The notes under the pieces are model-generated. The model saw only the letters and a list, made by a program, of their open reading frames with translations. It had not been told where the DNA came from and did not search any database. Below, in pieces: positions 20,792 to 32,312 of a stretch of 64,000 nucleotides of DNA. Source of the stretch: Neurospora tetraspora. Lineage: Eukaryota > Ascomycota > Sordariomycetes > Sordariales > Sordariaceae. The stretch lies in contig NW_026944391.1 of the NCBI RefSeq assembly GCF_033439725.1, forward strand, positions 1,116,001 through 1,180,000, read 5' to 3'. A program made the translations under genes and the position numbers. How positions within the stretch are numbered: position 1 is the stretch's first letter; the number at the start of each line of letters is the position of its first letter.

Positions 20792-23092
20792 ATGCCGCCA
20801 CCAACTCAACACCCTTCACCATCCACCTCACACTACTCAACATCACCTCATTCTTCACCAGCCTCACCACCTCAACACTCTCCAATCCTCTCGTCATCAA
20901 ATTATTCACAAGATTCCTCACTTGCCTCTTCACGCCCCTCTTCATTGGCACGATCTCAACCCTCCTCACCCCGCCACTCCTCTTCCTCCGTTTACTCCTC
21001 TCAACCACCCCAACCACCCCAACATGACCAATCTCAACCCCCTTCCCCCCAGGCCACCACCACCCGCAATGCCAACGCCAACGCCCGCACCTCAACAATC
21101 CGCACCTCAACCGCGGGCGCCACCGGCGCCCCCTCCCGTCCCTCCCATCAAGCTGGTCCTCCCCATCGAGCCGCAGGACCACCCACCACCCTCCGCGAAA
21201 AGATCTTCCACGCCCTGCCTCCACACACCGGTCCCTTGAACGTTGGCTTCATGGAACTCGAGCTGCCCGTCCGCGACCCCCGCACCTTTTCGCACATTAA
21301 ACGCAACGGGGAGTTTGCGCTCAAGTTGGATACCGTGCTGTTTGCCGTGTACTACCCCTGCGAAGGACCGGAGGAGAAGCCGAAGGAGAAAGCGATAATG
21401 ACTCGCGATCGGATCAGGCGGTGTAGGGGGAGTGGGAATTGGGAGGGGTGGGATAGTACAGGGAGGGGGGAAGAGGATGAGGGGATTGAGAAAAAGGAAA
21501 AAGGAAGGGTGTTGACGAGGCCGCCTTGGCTGCCGAGGCCGAGATTGAGTACGTGCAAGGGGTACGCCAACTTTGCGAATATGCCGAACGCGCCGGTTGC
21601 TACTTACGTTGCTTCGACGAGCATGTTTACCAAGTTGCCGGCGTGGCGGAATGCGAAGCTGAGCGATGGACCGCCGTTGGCTGGGCCGGAGGAGATGGGA
21701 GAGGAGGCGCTGAATAGGGGGTTCAGTGATACGAGCGAGTTGACGCTTGTCTGGGGACCGAGGCCGGTTCCGGATGCGGAGGAACTACGGAGACGGAGGG
21801 CGAAGTACCCGGTTATCATGTTCAGCCACGGCCTCGGCGGGTCGAGGACGGTGTATAGCACCATCTGCGGAGAACTGGCCAGTTACGGATTTGTGGTGGT
21901 CGCTATGGAGCACCGTGATGGAAGCGGAGCGAGGACCTATGTGAATAAGGAAGGGTCGTCTCCTGACTTGTGCAGCCAAAATCTGGACCGGAGGTCGAAC
22001 ACGGAACGGGAGAAGGAAGATGGTTCAATGTTCCACACGAAACGACGACGGAAGAAGAACGGCAAGAAGAAGCCATACTACATGGTGGACTACCTCTTTC
22101 CGCTGGACAACGCGCAAGATACCCGGCCGAATAACCCAGCCGGAGTAGATACGGAGTTACGTTCGGCGCAAATAGAGATGAGATGTGCCGAGATCCAAGA
22201 GGCATTTCACATCTTGGGAATGATAAACGACGGGCAAGGAGAAGAGGTTGCGCGCCGCAATCTAAGGAAGAAAGGAAATAAAGGCTCGAGCTCAAAGGGG
22301 CTCATAGGCATCGACTGGGAGGATTGGACGGGGAGACTATACCTGCAAGATGTGACGATGATGGGTCACTCGTTCGGAGGAGCAACGGCAGCCCAAGTGC
22401 TCAGATTGCGCGAAGACTTCACGTGGATCTCGCAGGGCATCTTACTCGATGCGTGGGGTCCAGCGATGCCGGAGGACTCAAGCGAGGAGCACAAGATCCA
22501 AAAGCCGATATTGGCCCTCGGTAGCGAGGCCTTCATGCACTGGAAGGACAATTTCGAACGCGTGGAGAAACTCTGTCTCGAGGCCCGGGAGGCGGGCGTG
22601 CCCTCTTGGATGACGACGATCCGGGGCTCGGTCCACCTGGCAGCGGCGGATTTTGCGGTCCTTTATCCAAATTGGATGTCACTGCTCATGAAGTCTCTTG
22701 TGAATCCCAAGCGCGCGATCCAGCTCCATGTCGAATCGGCACTTGAATTTTTCAGAATAACGCTACCAGAACAACATCATGCCAGATTCAGCAAAGCCTG
22801 GCCGTTCGAGGAGGGGCTGCTGACGACGACAGCGGGCGCGGCGAACGAGGTCTCGTTGGATTTCCGGCCTGACGAGAAATGGGTCGCCGCTCGGCTAAAG
22901 ATTCCCCATGAATTCAAGTTACGCGTCCGGAGCTGGGCTAAGAGGAAAATTCAACCGGGCCCAGATATACCAAGAGATCGAAGGGGAAAGCCCCTTGCAG
23001 GACTGGTAGACTGGGGTGCAGGAAATGAAATTTGGGTGCACATTAGTCCAGACAAGGAGGAAGTGCCAAATGTAAGCGGAGAGGCAGAATAG
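20792..23092 (+). CDS. Platelet-activating factor acetylhydrolase-like esterase (PAF-AH / lipoprotein-associated phospholipase A2 family)
   Basis: Single-exon gene of 766 residues. The first 130 residues are Ser/Pro/Gln-rich and disordered. The alpha/beta-hydrolase part begins with LREKIFHALPP and GPLNVGFMELELPVRDPR, typical of PAF-AH II-type enzymes, then VLFAVYYPC and PVIMFSHGLGGSRTVYS (oxyanion-side motif). The triad is visible: Ser527 in GHSFGG, Asp553 in ILLDAWGP and His615 in GSVHLAAADF. The family hydrolyses short or oxidised sn-2 acyl groups of phospholipids. Basic and low-complexity inserts lie near residues 200-235 and 400-440. No signal peptide, so intracellular action is likely. 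The ATG at 20792 is the first usable one (context CGCCATGCC). Confidence 0.92.
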   Translation: MPPPTQHPSPSTSHYSTSPHSSPASPPQHSPILSSSNYSQDSSLASSRPSSLARSQPSSPRHSSSSVYSSQPPQPPQHDQSQPPSPQATTTRNANANARTSTIRTSTAGATGAPSRPSHQAGPPHRAAGPPTTLREKIFHALPPHTGPLNVGFMELELPVRDPRTFSHIKRNGEFALKLDTVLFAVYYPCEGPEEKPKEKAIMTRDRIRRCRGSGNWEGWDSTGRGEEDEGIEKKEKGRVLTRPPWLPRPRLSTCKGYANFANMPNAPVATYVASTSMFTKLPAWRNAKLSDGPPLAGPEEMGEEALNRGFSDTSELTLVWGPRPVPDAEELRRRRAKYPVIMFSHGLGGSRTVYSTICGELASYGFVVVAMEHRDGSGARTYVNKEGSSPDLCSQNLDRRSNTEREKEDGSMFHTKRRRKKNGKKKPYYMVDYLFPLDNAQDTRPNNPAGVDTELRSAQIEMRCAEIQEAFHILGMINDGQGEEVARRNLRKKGNKGSSSKGLIGIDWEDWTGRLYLQDVTMMGHSFGGATAAQVLRLREDFTWISQGILLDAWGPAMPEDSSEEHKIQKPILALGSEAFMHWKDNFERVEKLCLEAREAGVPSWMTTIRGSVHLAAADFAVLYPNWMSLLMKSLVNPKRAIQLHVESALEFFRITLPEQHHARFSKAWPFEEGLLTTTAGAANEVSLDFRPDEKWVAARLKIPHEFKLRVRSWAKRKIQPGPDIPRDRRGKPLAGLVDWGAGNEIWVHISPDKEEVPNVSGEAE

Positions 23093-26000
23093 TGTAGTGG
23101 TCGGATTTCTTGTTGTCGCGTTCCACCGGGGCCGGGGAAATGGCGGTGGGAAGTGCCAAGGCCGTACCTGGATTCCAATGATACCCATCATCTACCGAAA
23201 GCATGTTTGAGGATGAGTATGTGGTCGCCAAGTAAGCTTGGTGAGGATCGGGGAGATTTTCGCGATCAGATTGTGCCCTTGGAGTTGTATCCCGGCCTGC
23301 ATGCCCAGGGGTTGAGTATGACTAGCATTCAGACAATTGGAGTATATCAGCACAACAACCAAAACAAAAGTCAGCTCGGACAAATGTGTATGCCGAAAAT
23401 GACTTTCCAAGTAGACAGCACTCACCGAACACCGGTTTTAACCTAATGCTAGATGACAACTTTGAAGCCGTTAAAATGGTGCCTCCCAGTGATGCTTGCC
23501 GGTTGCCGTCCTGCCGAAAATTGATTGCTTATTCTGCGCACAAGAATAGAAGCGATTTTATTCCCCACGGGGTAGAATAGGCGGAATAGTCGAGCCAATG
23601 AAAGACAGTCCTTTTCTAGCATGTCCGGGCCAGAGGTTGTGAGGAGCGCGGTAGACAGACGGCCGGATAGCTGGCTAGGGGCAGGAACTATGTGGTGAGG
23701 TTTGACGAGGAACACGTAATGTCAATATATAAACACTTTCTGCAGCAGACGGGCCGGTAAAAGACGCTGGTTAATATCGACGGCCTAGGTGAACCAGGAA
23801 ATTCGAGCGAAGTGTATCCTGGCGGTAGCGGGTAATGGCAAGATTGGGTTCGAGGCTTTTGCGTCGTATTGTGGGTGACCATCAACCAGTGGTAGTGGCC
23901 AAGTTTTGGTGATGAGCCTCAATTGGGCGTCTCGGGCCCGGTGACTCCCTGACAAGACATTCATTTGGCGATGGGCATCGACAACCTGTTCCAGAATTGA
24001 CAAGGCCAGGATGACCCGTGCAGACAGGAACATCAAGAAGTGGAAGGCTCTCGAGGAGCTATATCCCCTGCTAGCCCTGCCTTTGCCAAGTTAGCCAGAC
24101 GACAGCTTCGGCCGAGGGAGTAGCTCCAAGCTATGAGAAGCTGTTCCTGGCAACTTGAAGCTGCTGTGCTCGGTATCACCAGTGTTATGTCGGTCGAGAG
24201 CCTATGAATTTTCGCGAAGCTATAACCGCTGTGGTACGCTGTGGCACTCTCCGTTCCTGGCTGTTCCTGGCTTTTCCTGGCTCCAGAAGTCAGCCGTTTT
24301 CTCGGCGGAGGTGTAACCGGCAGGCAAGGCTACAAGTCAGAGGCCATGATGACCAGGAACGGAGCAGCATCGGGGCAGGATTGGTGATGGTCCGGATGCG
24401 CCATCAAGGGCGGAGAAAAGGGTGAGGCGCGACTGCAGTGTATCGTCAGCGTCTGTGGTCTGTAGGGGAGCACGCCATTTTACTCGATCAGCAATTTGGA
24501 TCAGAAACATCGGGAGCATGTCTCGCCAACTGCTTCTAGGCTCCGTTGAGTGTCGTACGTGGCCGCGAAAATCCTCGTCGACCACGTTGTTGACCATGGT
24601 TCAGAGACACGACGATGGCGTCCTGCGGGCAGGAGGCGGACGACCGTTCCAAGTTGAGGATGGACTTGTAGGTTCGTAGAGCCAGTAGCTGGGTAGGGGC
24701 GTGCTCATTCGCAATGATCAAAGATGTGAGCGCATTTGCCGATCTGGCGGTCCGAGAATGGAAGAGGTGGTGCGTTAGCGGGCTGCATCGCGTGTATTGT
24801 CTGCGTGGTGGGCGCCATGGTGGGTAGGACAGCCGACGAGGAAGCGGAAGAACATCGTTGAGCCATGGGTAAGAGAAGGACAAGAAAGGGACAAGACCAA
24901 GCCCAGAAAGCTTGTAGACGAAGTCAAGATTGGAGGGTCTTGTTGTGGCCACCAATTGAAGTTCGGAAGTCAACCCGCGAAAAGTGACGAAGCTGGAGAA
25001 AGTTTGGAGAAGCCTCAATGTCGCGGGGAAGAAGTGGAAGTGTGTGGTGGGTGGTCGGATTTGGTTGGCGGATTGTGGACCCTGCCCTGACAGCCCCTGG
25101 CAGTGGCAGGGGACAGCCGCTGAGGCTTGCAGATCATGGAGCCTTCCCCATCCAATTGACCCCACTTGGACAGATCCCCAAAGCTAAAATTGACCGCAAC
25201 TGGGGTCGATCACTAACAGATAGTTCTGGCTCATTGGGCTGCTGCTGGTAGTCCATTAACAACACCCGACAATTACTGGACGACGTCCTCTTCCGTCGCT
25301 GCAGTCAAAATGGGACGGAACTTCTTGCCCCAATCATCCCAACTCAAAGTCTTCATCCACTTCACTTCGACTTCGGCTCCAGACGACAGCACGCCATCGT
25401 TTATTCCAACCGCATTTCTTCCATCTGGTTTCCACGTTGGGTTTCCACGCCCGGTTTTCAGTCTCCTCGTTCTATGGTTCACGCGCACACACAATTGACG
25501 CCAATAATGACTCCATCCTTCTTTTTCCGGATCTTCATGTCGTGACACATTCTCAACCCCCCCTACCGCTCCGGATCCAAGACAAGCCCCATGGAACTGC
25601 CCGGTACCTGTGCCAACTGAGCTGCACCCCTTCTGCACATCACCCAGGCGAGCGAAGAAAATAGCACCGAGCAGGTCCGTCCTGAGTAACCTCTCTCTGG
25701 TCGACCACGACGCGACTGGGCACAGTTTGTATTCACCTCCTGCATGATGCCGTGTCCAGGAGCAGGACGCCCAAATGTGGTTCGGCCAGGAGGCTTTGCC
25801 CACTAGAATTGGTCGAGTATTCTCTCTCATGCTGTTCTCGCTGTTCTCTGTCTGCAGACTGCTAATGCCTTTGTTCCTGGCCTCAATATCTCTCTTCCAT
25901 CTTGGCCCTCTCGTATAGCTGATTACGAAGGGTCCCAAGGCCAGATGCTAGTGCATCTTTCCCCGACGGCCCGCAATGGAAGCCATGTCGTCGTTGTTTG

Positions 26001-27003
26001 TCCTCCCTCGATCCCGTGCACAGTGGCACACTACCTACATACTCTCCACAACCAGAGGCTTCCCGACCTAATCTAACTTTGCCCGACATCTGATCATGAT
26101 CCGAGAGAGGTAACGGGTCCCAAAGTGCGGGTTAGGTTAGGTGACTGGACTTGGTTTGGTACGGTTTCACGAACAAGAGTCTCTTATTATAGCTGCACCC
26201 GACTACCGCTTGCTAAGAGGTTGGCAGTTTTCAACCACTACTCACTGGTGAGCAAGAAGACAGGGGAGAAAGAAAATGAGAGGACTATACTCAGAACCAA
26301 AGGTAGGCTACTCAAGCAGGTGGGATTCCCCTGAAGTGGCACAATTAACGGTACACAACACATCAGCTTTAACCCATGGATCCTCTTCTCCCCCAAGTGG
26401 GACTTCACAATCAGCACTCAGCACAAACCCTCATAGACAGACAGCCTTGATCAATCAACCGATCTCACTCATCACTTTCCCGCTCATCCAGTCACCCAGT
26501 CAGCCATTGAGTGCAACTCTACAAGTGCCAGTTTGTGTGCGGGTGTGCTTGCCACCGGATCAAAATCTGGAGACAAGGCATTTTAGCCGTGGCCCCAATA
26601 TCTCGCATTCACCCAGGCCTGCGGCTACGCGCTCCAATACATAGCGTCGTGCCAGAGACAACTGCTCCTGTACTCTCGACAGGTCACCCTGGCCCAATAG
26701 CATAGAGCATGTACCGGTAGACGGAGAGATGCTGTCTTTGATTACGTCGGGGACGGAAGCACGGCAACACTGCGTTTACCATCATCGTCCACACCACTCA
26801 ATTCCGCGAGTTTTGCCTACACTTTCTCCCCGCTGCAAAGCCCACGAATCGTTGGGCTCCAAGAATTTCCCCGGTCGGAACTCGGAAGCACGTCTTCAGT
26901 ATTTTGTTATATTTTGCTTCTCTCCTCCTTCCTTCGTATCTACTCTGCCATCCCAGAAACCAAGTCCTCTCTCCATGGTACCGGGCCCACTCCATCATCC
27001 ACC
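23093..27003. other. 3.9-kb stretch without a supported gene
   Basis: Two longer minus-strand frames (24,536-25,165 and 25,273-25,938) begin with non-ATG codons; the first has no ATG at all and neither resembles a known family. A small TTCCTGGC-type tandem repeat lies near 24,250-24,285. The final 600 bases are likely promoter and leader of the next gene. Non-coding transcripts cannot be excluded. Confidence 0.45.
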
Positions 27004-30000
27004 ATGGCAGCTGAGTTGGATCAATTTACCGATAATAAGTCTCTCCAAGGGGGTGGTTTGACCGGGTTGGAACGGATGATGGAGCTGGAAAGCAAATACC
27101 AGGTATGTGGGCACCCGTCTTGACCGCTTTCCTGGCTTTGCGGCTGGATGTCTCATCATGTAAAACCACTGACCGTTATCCGTCCACCACCAACAGATCG
27201 ACCAATCCCACCACAATGGCTCTCTTTCTCCTCCAACACCCTCTTCTCCCTCTTCCCTTGATCAACAGGAGCCATCTACACCTATAGCTGCGCGCCGTCT
27301 CTCCGCACAACAAAATTACCTGATGCTCAAAGCTGTCCGGCGGAGCCTTGTCTTACCACCACTATCAATCACCATCCCCACAGGGCTGACCGAAGGCAAA
27401 CACGAATTCACAAGAGAAAGGGATTACCAAGCAGAAAGGCAAGAGGAGAGCCAAGTTCAGCCAGGAGCGATCGCAGAGCCTTTGCACAAGCAGGTCAAAT
27501 TCCTTGCACCAGACGAGGACGAGGAAGAAGAGGAAGAGGCTGAGATGTCAGACCAGTCTTCGATTTGTCAGTCTCCTAGTTGGGAAAATTACGGCGAGAG
27601 GAAGAAGAAAAAGAAGGAAGATGCGGAGCGTCTGAAAAAGGAGAAGGAGCAGGCAGAGAAGGACGCAAAAGCAGCAAAGAAACGTCTAGCTGCCCGATTG
27701 AGCAAGCCTCCTCCTCACACGTTGCCGCGGTCCCCAACCCAAGAAAACCCAAGGATCACCTCACTCGCCAATCCAGAACGATCGATGTCCGATACGCTTC
27801 TCACCAGTAAGCATCTGTTGCCGAGTTCCCACCTCGTCCCAGCACAAAATGTCGACAAATCGCTGTCGGCAGATGATTTGCAGCGACATAGCCGACCGTA
27901 TCATACTCTTGCTTCATCAGGGATGCCCAAGGCTTCCCTTACCCAGAGCGAGCGCCAAGATCACCTTCTGCCTCAACACACAGTTCGCTACGAGAGCTTT
28001 GATCAGCGACCACAGCCGCGCCAAACACAATCGGAGAGCCTTGGCGTCATTAGCCCATCGTCAGGCCAGATACCATCTCCTCGAAGAGAGGCATTCCCGC
28101 CTTCATCTTCGAGGACTCCGATGCTGCGAGCAACAAGACCTGCCACAAGTCACGGCCGAAGCAATAGCCTACTACAAGGGGCATCTCGGCTATTCAAGGG
28201 GAAAGAGGACGAACACAGAGACAACAACGCTGGCCCTCAGTTGCAAGACTCTCCACTAATTTTTGAGGAGGATACACGAGGTCGGTCCCGAGACGGATAT
28301 GTCCGTCATAACAGAGTTCAGAGCGCTAGCCGCGCAATGGCTGGGGTTGCAGACGACCAACTACCCAGCACTTCCAGCATCGGACCATCATCGAGGAGTA
28401 GTTCTCAGACCACCCAAACGAGACGCTCATCTCTTTCGCAAGAGGCCAGAAGTGTGGCCATGAAGCTCGTTGGCGTAAGAACAACCTCCGCCGTCAAGCC
28501 AGATCGCCACGCCAATAAGAAGCCAACCAGGGAGACTGATTACTTTAACTTCATGGAGCACGCGTATTCGGCTGCTATTCTCTCGTCAATGGCCACCGGA
28601 GGCAAGCCCACGCCGGCTCCAGAAGCACCAACTCCTCCGAGATCGCAGGGCTCGATTGGAGAGGCATCTGTCACATTGACAAATGCATCTTCAAGCCTCA
28701 AGGGGTCTTCTGTTGCAGGGTCTGACGCAGGTAGCCACACTAAGAAGAATCGCAGTCTGAAAGACGCCGCAAGGGCAGCACTGGGTATGTCGACAGGGCA
28801 TTCAGCAACTCCGGATGCAGTGAGGCCACCTGCACAAGCACCTCCTTACCTGAGATTCCGAGCTCGAATGAGCTCTCAGCCTTCAGCTTCAACACCGAAT
28901 GTGATCCCGCCGGCCGTTCAACATGTAGTGTCTGGTTCTCCTCAACAACTCACGCCCCAGGAGAGCGAGGCTTTGTCGAAACAAAGCTCTGATACGACAC
29001 AAGGCAATCTGGTCAAGGCGACCGAAGTGGCGTTACCGCAGGTTAGTGCTTCGGAGGGCTCCTCGTCATCGTCCGCATTCGACGAGGCGTCACCACTTCC
29101 CTCGCCAACAACGACTCCGGATACATCGAGACCCCAGTCCTCAAAGGACATGCCATTGGTGGCGAACGATATCACGAGCAGCCCGACAATCCTGGATGCA
29201 AGGCAAGATGACGACCGGACTCTCCGTCAACGTTCGGACGACTCGGCCTCACAGGCTTCCACCACACCTCGCGATGGCTCCGAGGTGCGCGATAGCAATA
29301 AGGGTTTCACGGTGGGCGAGGAGTGGAGCAGGACTGGACTTTTGATAGACTTGGACTTTGATACGCAACCACCGATCAGCACAGCTGTCAATGGTGATGT
29401 TAAGGCCAACCACGGTATTAAGCGATCAACTGCTGGCTCAGGTTCGCTTTCACCAACAGAGTCCAGTCGACCACCGTTGAGAGGCAAAGACAACACTCAA
29501 CACCAATCCAAGATGGAGCAAATGGAGGAGGCCCGTCCACAGCTCAGAATGTCTAAGTCGCTTTCTGATCCGGACATCCGTGCCACCAGTGTACCGATAG
29601 TCGCTCACGCCACCCTTTCATCGACTGAGGATGCCATAATCGTTCCCCCAAGGTCTCCTAAGCGGACTCGAACTGCTGGATACTTCGGTGTTGAAAATAT
29701 AGGTCATGAACAGAAGCTACATCAAGCATTCTCCTGGGAGAAAGGAGATGAAGAGGGTTACCAAACGGTATCGATGGCGGAAGTGGCAGCTAGGGAAAAG
29801 GCTGAAGTTGTTTTGGGAACGGAACAAAGACTTGAAATGGCTGGGGAGGAACCCAAGAGCAAGAGACGGCAAAAATTGACATCTTCAAGAATGTCCAGTC
29901 AGGCGGGAGAGATACGATCTCAACAACCACGGGTCGTGAGTGGAGAACGGCAGCAGTCGGGATATCGGTATCCCAGCTCAAGTGAACCGTCACCCATGCA

Positions 30001-30745
30001 CGACAGTTTTTCGTCTGCTTCTTCTTCTTCGGCCGCAGGCGGCTCCAGTCGACCGAAGTTTACGACCTCAGCAGCAGGCTTTGCCTCCTCTCCAGATCTT
30101 TCCGGCTCATCATCGAGGCAGACCGAAGAATGGCCTGAGATGCCTGCCATCTCACCTCAGATGGTGTCACAATCCCCGAGTCCACCATCGACATCCCGAA
30201 GCCCAACCCCTCTCGCCTCACCATTATCGCCACCTCCCGCAACAACTTCCTTCGCCTCAACAGCATCTCGCTCGGCCTCAACCCCCCCAGTCTCCATCCT
30301 CAAACAACCTCGCCCATCCATGCCCCCCATCCCAATCTCGATGCCCATCCTCTCCGCCCTTCCCAAACACATGCTCCACCAATCCAACCACTCCACCCCT
30401 AATCTCCCTCCTCCCGCATCCCGCCCTTCCACTCTCGCACTAGCCCACGGCCCCAGCGCAGAAGAAAAAGAAGCAGCCGCCCGACGCGCCGCCGCCGGCG
30501 GTGCCTCTTCTCAACCGTTCGCCAAGATCTTGGTCCAATGCTGCAGCTGCCAGTTCTTCCTGGACATGCCGTCCAAGGTGTACGAGTGCATAGCGAAGCC
30601 GGATGCGGTGATTGAGGATCGGGCGTTGGGGGTGTCAGGGGCGATTATGACTATGGTGAAGTGTCCGTGGTGCAGCCACAAGATGAGTAGGGAGTGTTGT
30701 AGAGGGTATACGGCTATGGTTACGCTGGTGGAGAGGTATCATTAG
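27004..30745 (+). CDS. Large disordered protein with conserved C-terminal cysteine-rich domain
   Basis: Exons 27004-27102 and 27197-30745 join in frame to 1215 residues. The first exon encodes 33 residues with LERMMELESKYQ, spliced at a phase-0 site. Residues about 100-155 are a highly charged segment (KKKKEDAERLKKEKEQAEKD) likely to form a coiled coil. Most of the rest is Ser/Pro/Thr/Gln-rich and low in hydrophobic residues. The last 75 residues form a compact domain with CCSC, CPWC and ECCRGY motifs, suggesting bound zinc, and end in VTLVERYH. I recognise this tail as a fungal conserved type but cannot name a function. ATG context is optimal (CCACCATGG). A role as a scaffold or regulator is only a guess from its composition. 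Confidence 0.85.
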
Positions 30746-32312
30746 GGGAGGTTAGTCTGCGAGTGGAGAAGGTTGGTCCAAAAACATTTCGACTTCTATT
30801 TTGTTAGGCTTTCATTCTCGTGAGTATGGTTGTGCTTAGTCAGATACCTGTTTCCTTGCGTCATTATTCTTTGAGTTTCTGGTTGGGTAACGCGAAAAGG
30901 GTTGTACTGTAGTTAGTGGAAGGTCATCATAACATATGGAAGGGAACATTCGAAACTACTAGTCTCGAGCTAGTGTTCGGGGCGAGGCCAGCTGGCTGGC
31001 CTCATCCCTTCCCAGCGGGTGCAAGGCTGGATCCTGGGTTATAGCCCGTGTAGAAGCTGGATACTGGGTTGCACCGTAGCCAAAATAAAAAGTAGAGAGA
31101 AACCTTTGATTTGAAATAGATGTGCAAATGGAGGTGTAAATGGAGGTGCAAAATGCACTAACAGAAATGGAAGTTAAGATGTTAGGTCTAACAATTCTTT
31201 TGCGGGAGAACAGTGCAGTGTTGGGCTGTGTGTTATGAGTTTGGTAGTGCAAGCGAGGTTTTGTATGGGGGCCGCCCGCGAAAAGCACTAACATCCTACC
31301 CATACTTTTTAGCGGCCCAGCTCGTGTAAGTATAGGTATAGAGATGTGGACCAAAACATGGCGAAGACGTTGAACACTAAGTGCGTTAGGGGCAACCCTC
31401 CGCAAAGGAGATCTTCGTGACTCGAGAGGGGTGTGAGGGGTAATGAAAACACGCGCAAAGATCGACTTGCACGATGAAGTGGAGTGGAAGATCCGATGAT
31501 CTTGAACAGGGACAAACTGGAGATGAGGGAGACAGGATGAGCCATGCGAGTCCAGGCTGCTTATCTTATCAGATGCTTGCTCATCAAGCAAAAAAAGATC
31601 TGATAAGAGTAATAACCTTAATGGCCACTGCTTACATCAGCAGCCAAGAGATGACATCAAGGTCCTGTCCGTTTGGCATTCGGCCGGTCGGGAAGGAGCG
31701 GGTCAATTCAAAGTTAAAGTGGAGAAACGATGTCGGCTGCAGAACTCGGAGCAGAAGAGGGGCGGGGTTTTTCAGCGCTAAGAAAAAGTCGTTTTAGCGC
31801 TGCAGGAGTGGACACAGGGACCCAGAATATTCTGTGTGTCAATGACGGAGCCGAGCAGCAAACGCCCCCCCCGAGGCAAAAGTGCTGCAAAAGTGCAAGT
31901 GTCACTTGCATTTTCGGACCCCCGATCGATATCTCCGGCTTCGCTCAACTTTTTCCATCTCCAGGGGCAGTCATCCAGAGTGGCCAACGTCAACTTTTCG
32001 TCAACATACCGTCCCGTCTCTTCCCTTATCCATCTCCTCCTCATCCTCCACCTGTTGACGTTCGTTTGTCACTCGTATCCCTACCTCCCTTACCCTACCC
32101 TCCGGTCCTGTTCCTGCTGGTGCTCGTGCTTTGTTAGAACACAGCATCCGTGCAGTCAGCAGTGACATACGCTCCACCTAATATTTCCCTCGGGTCCTTC
32201 TTCCTCCACCTCTCACAGCCAGAGGCATCTTTGTCTGCCGTTGCGCTCCTCGCGCGCCTCTCCAAAACGCCGGCCGCGGGGCCTTGTGAGACTCTACTCT
32301 CGACTGCCAACC
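30746..32312. other. Intergenic region with promoter of the mitochondrial carrier gene
   Basis: 1.57 kb without a recognisable gene. It contains a 9-bp inverted repeat (listed separately) and a C/T-rich leader before the ATG at 32313. Confidence 0.5.
31773..31802. repeat. Inverted repeat in the carrier gene promoter
   Basis: CAGCGCTAA at 31773-31781 and TTAGCGCTG at 31794-31802 are exact reverse complements separated by 12 bases. Each arm holds the palindrome AGCGCT. It could be a paired factor-binding site or a hairpin; no factor can be assigned. Confidence 0.5.

Noticed and set aside
24536-25165. 209-codon minus-strand open frame
   Set aside because: It starts with GTG, contains no ATG anywhere and resembles no protein family.
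25273-25938. 221-codon minus-strand open frame
   Set aside because: It begins with TTG, has no recognisable motif and no matching splice structure.
31730-32165. Overlapping frames upstream of the mitochondrial carrier
   Set aside because: Low-complexity Pro/Ser readings in a pyrimidine-rich leader, with no motif.
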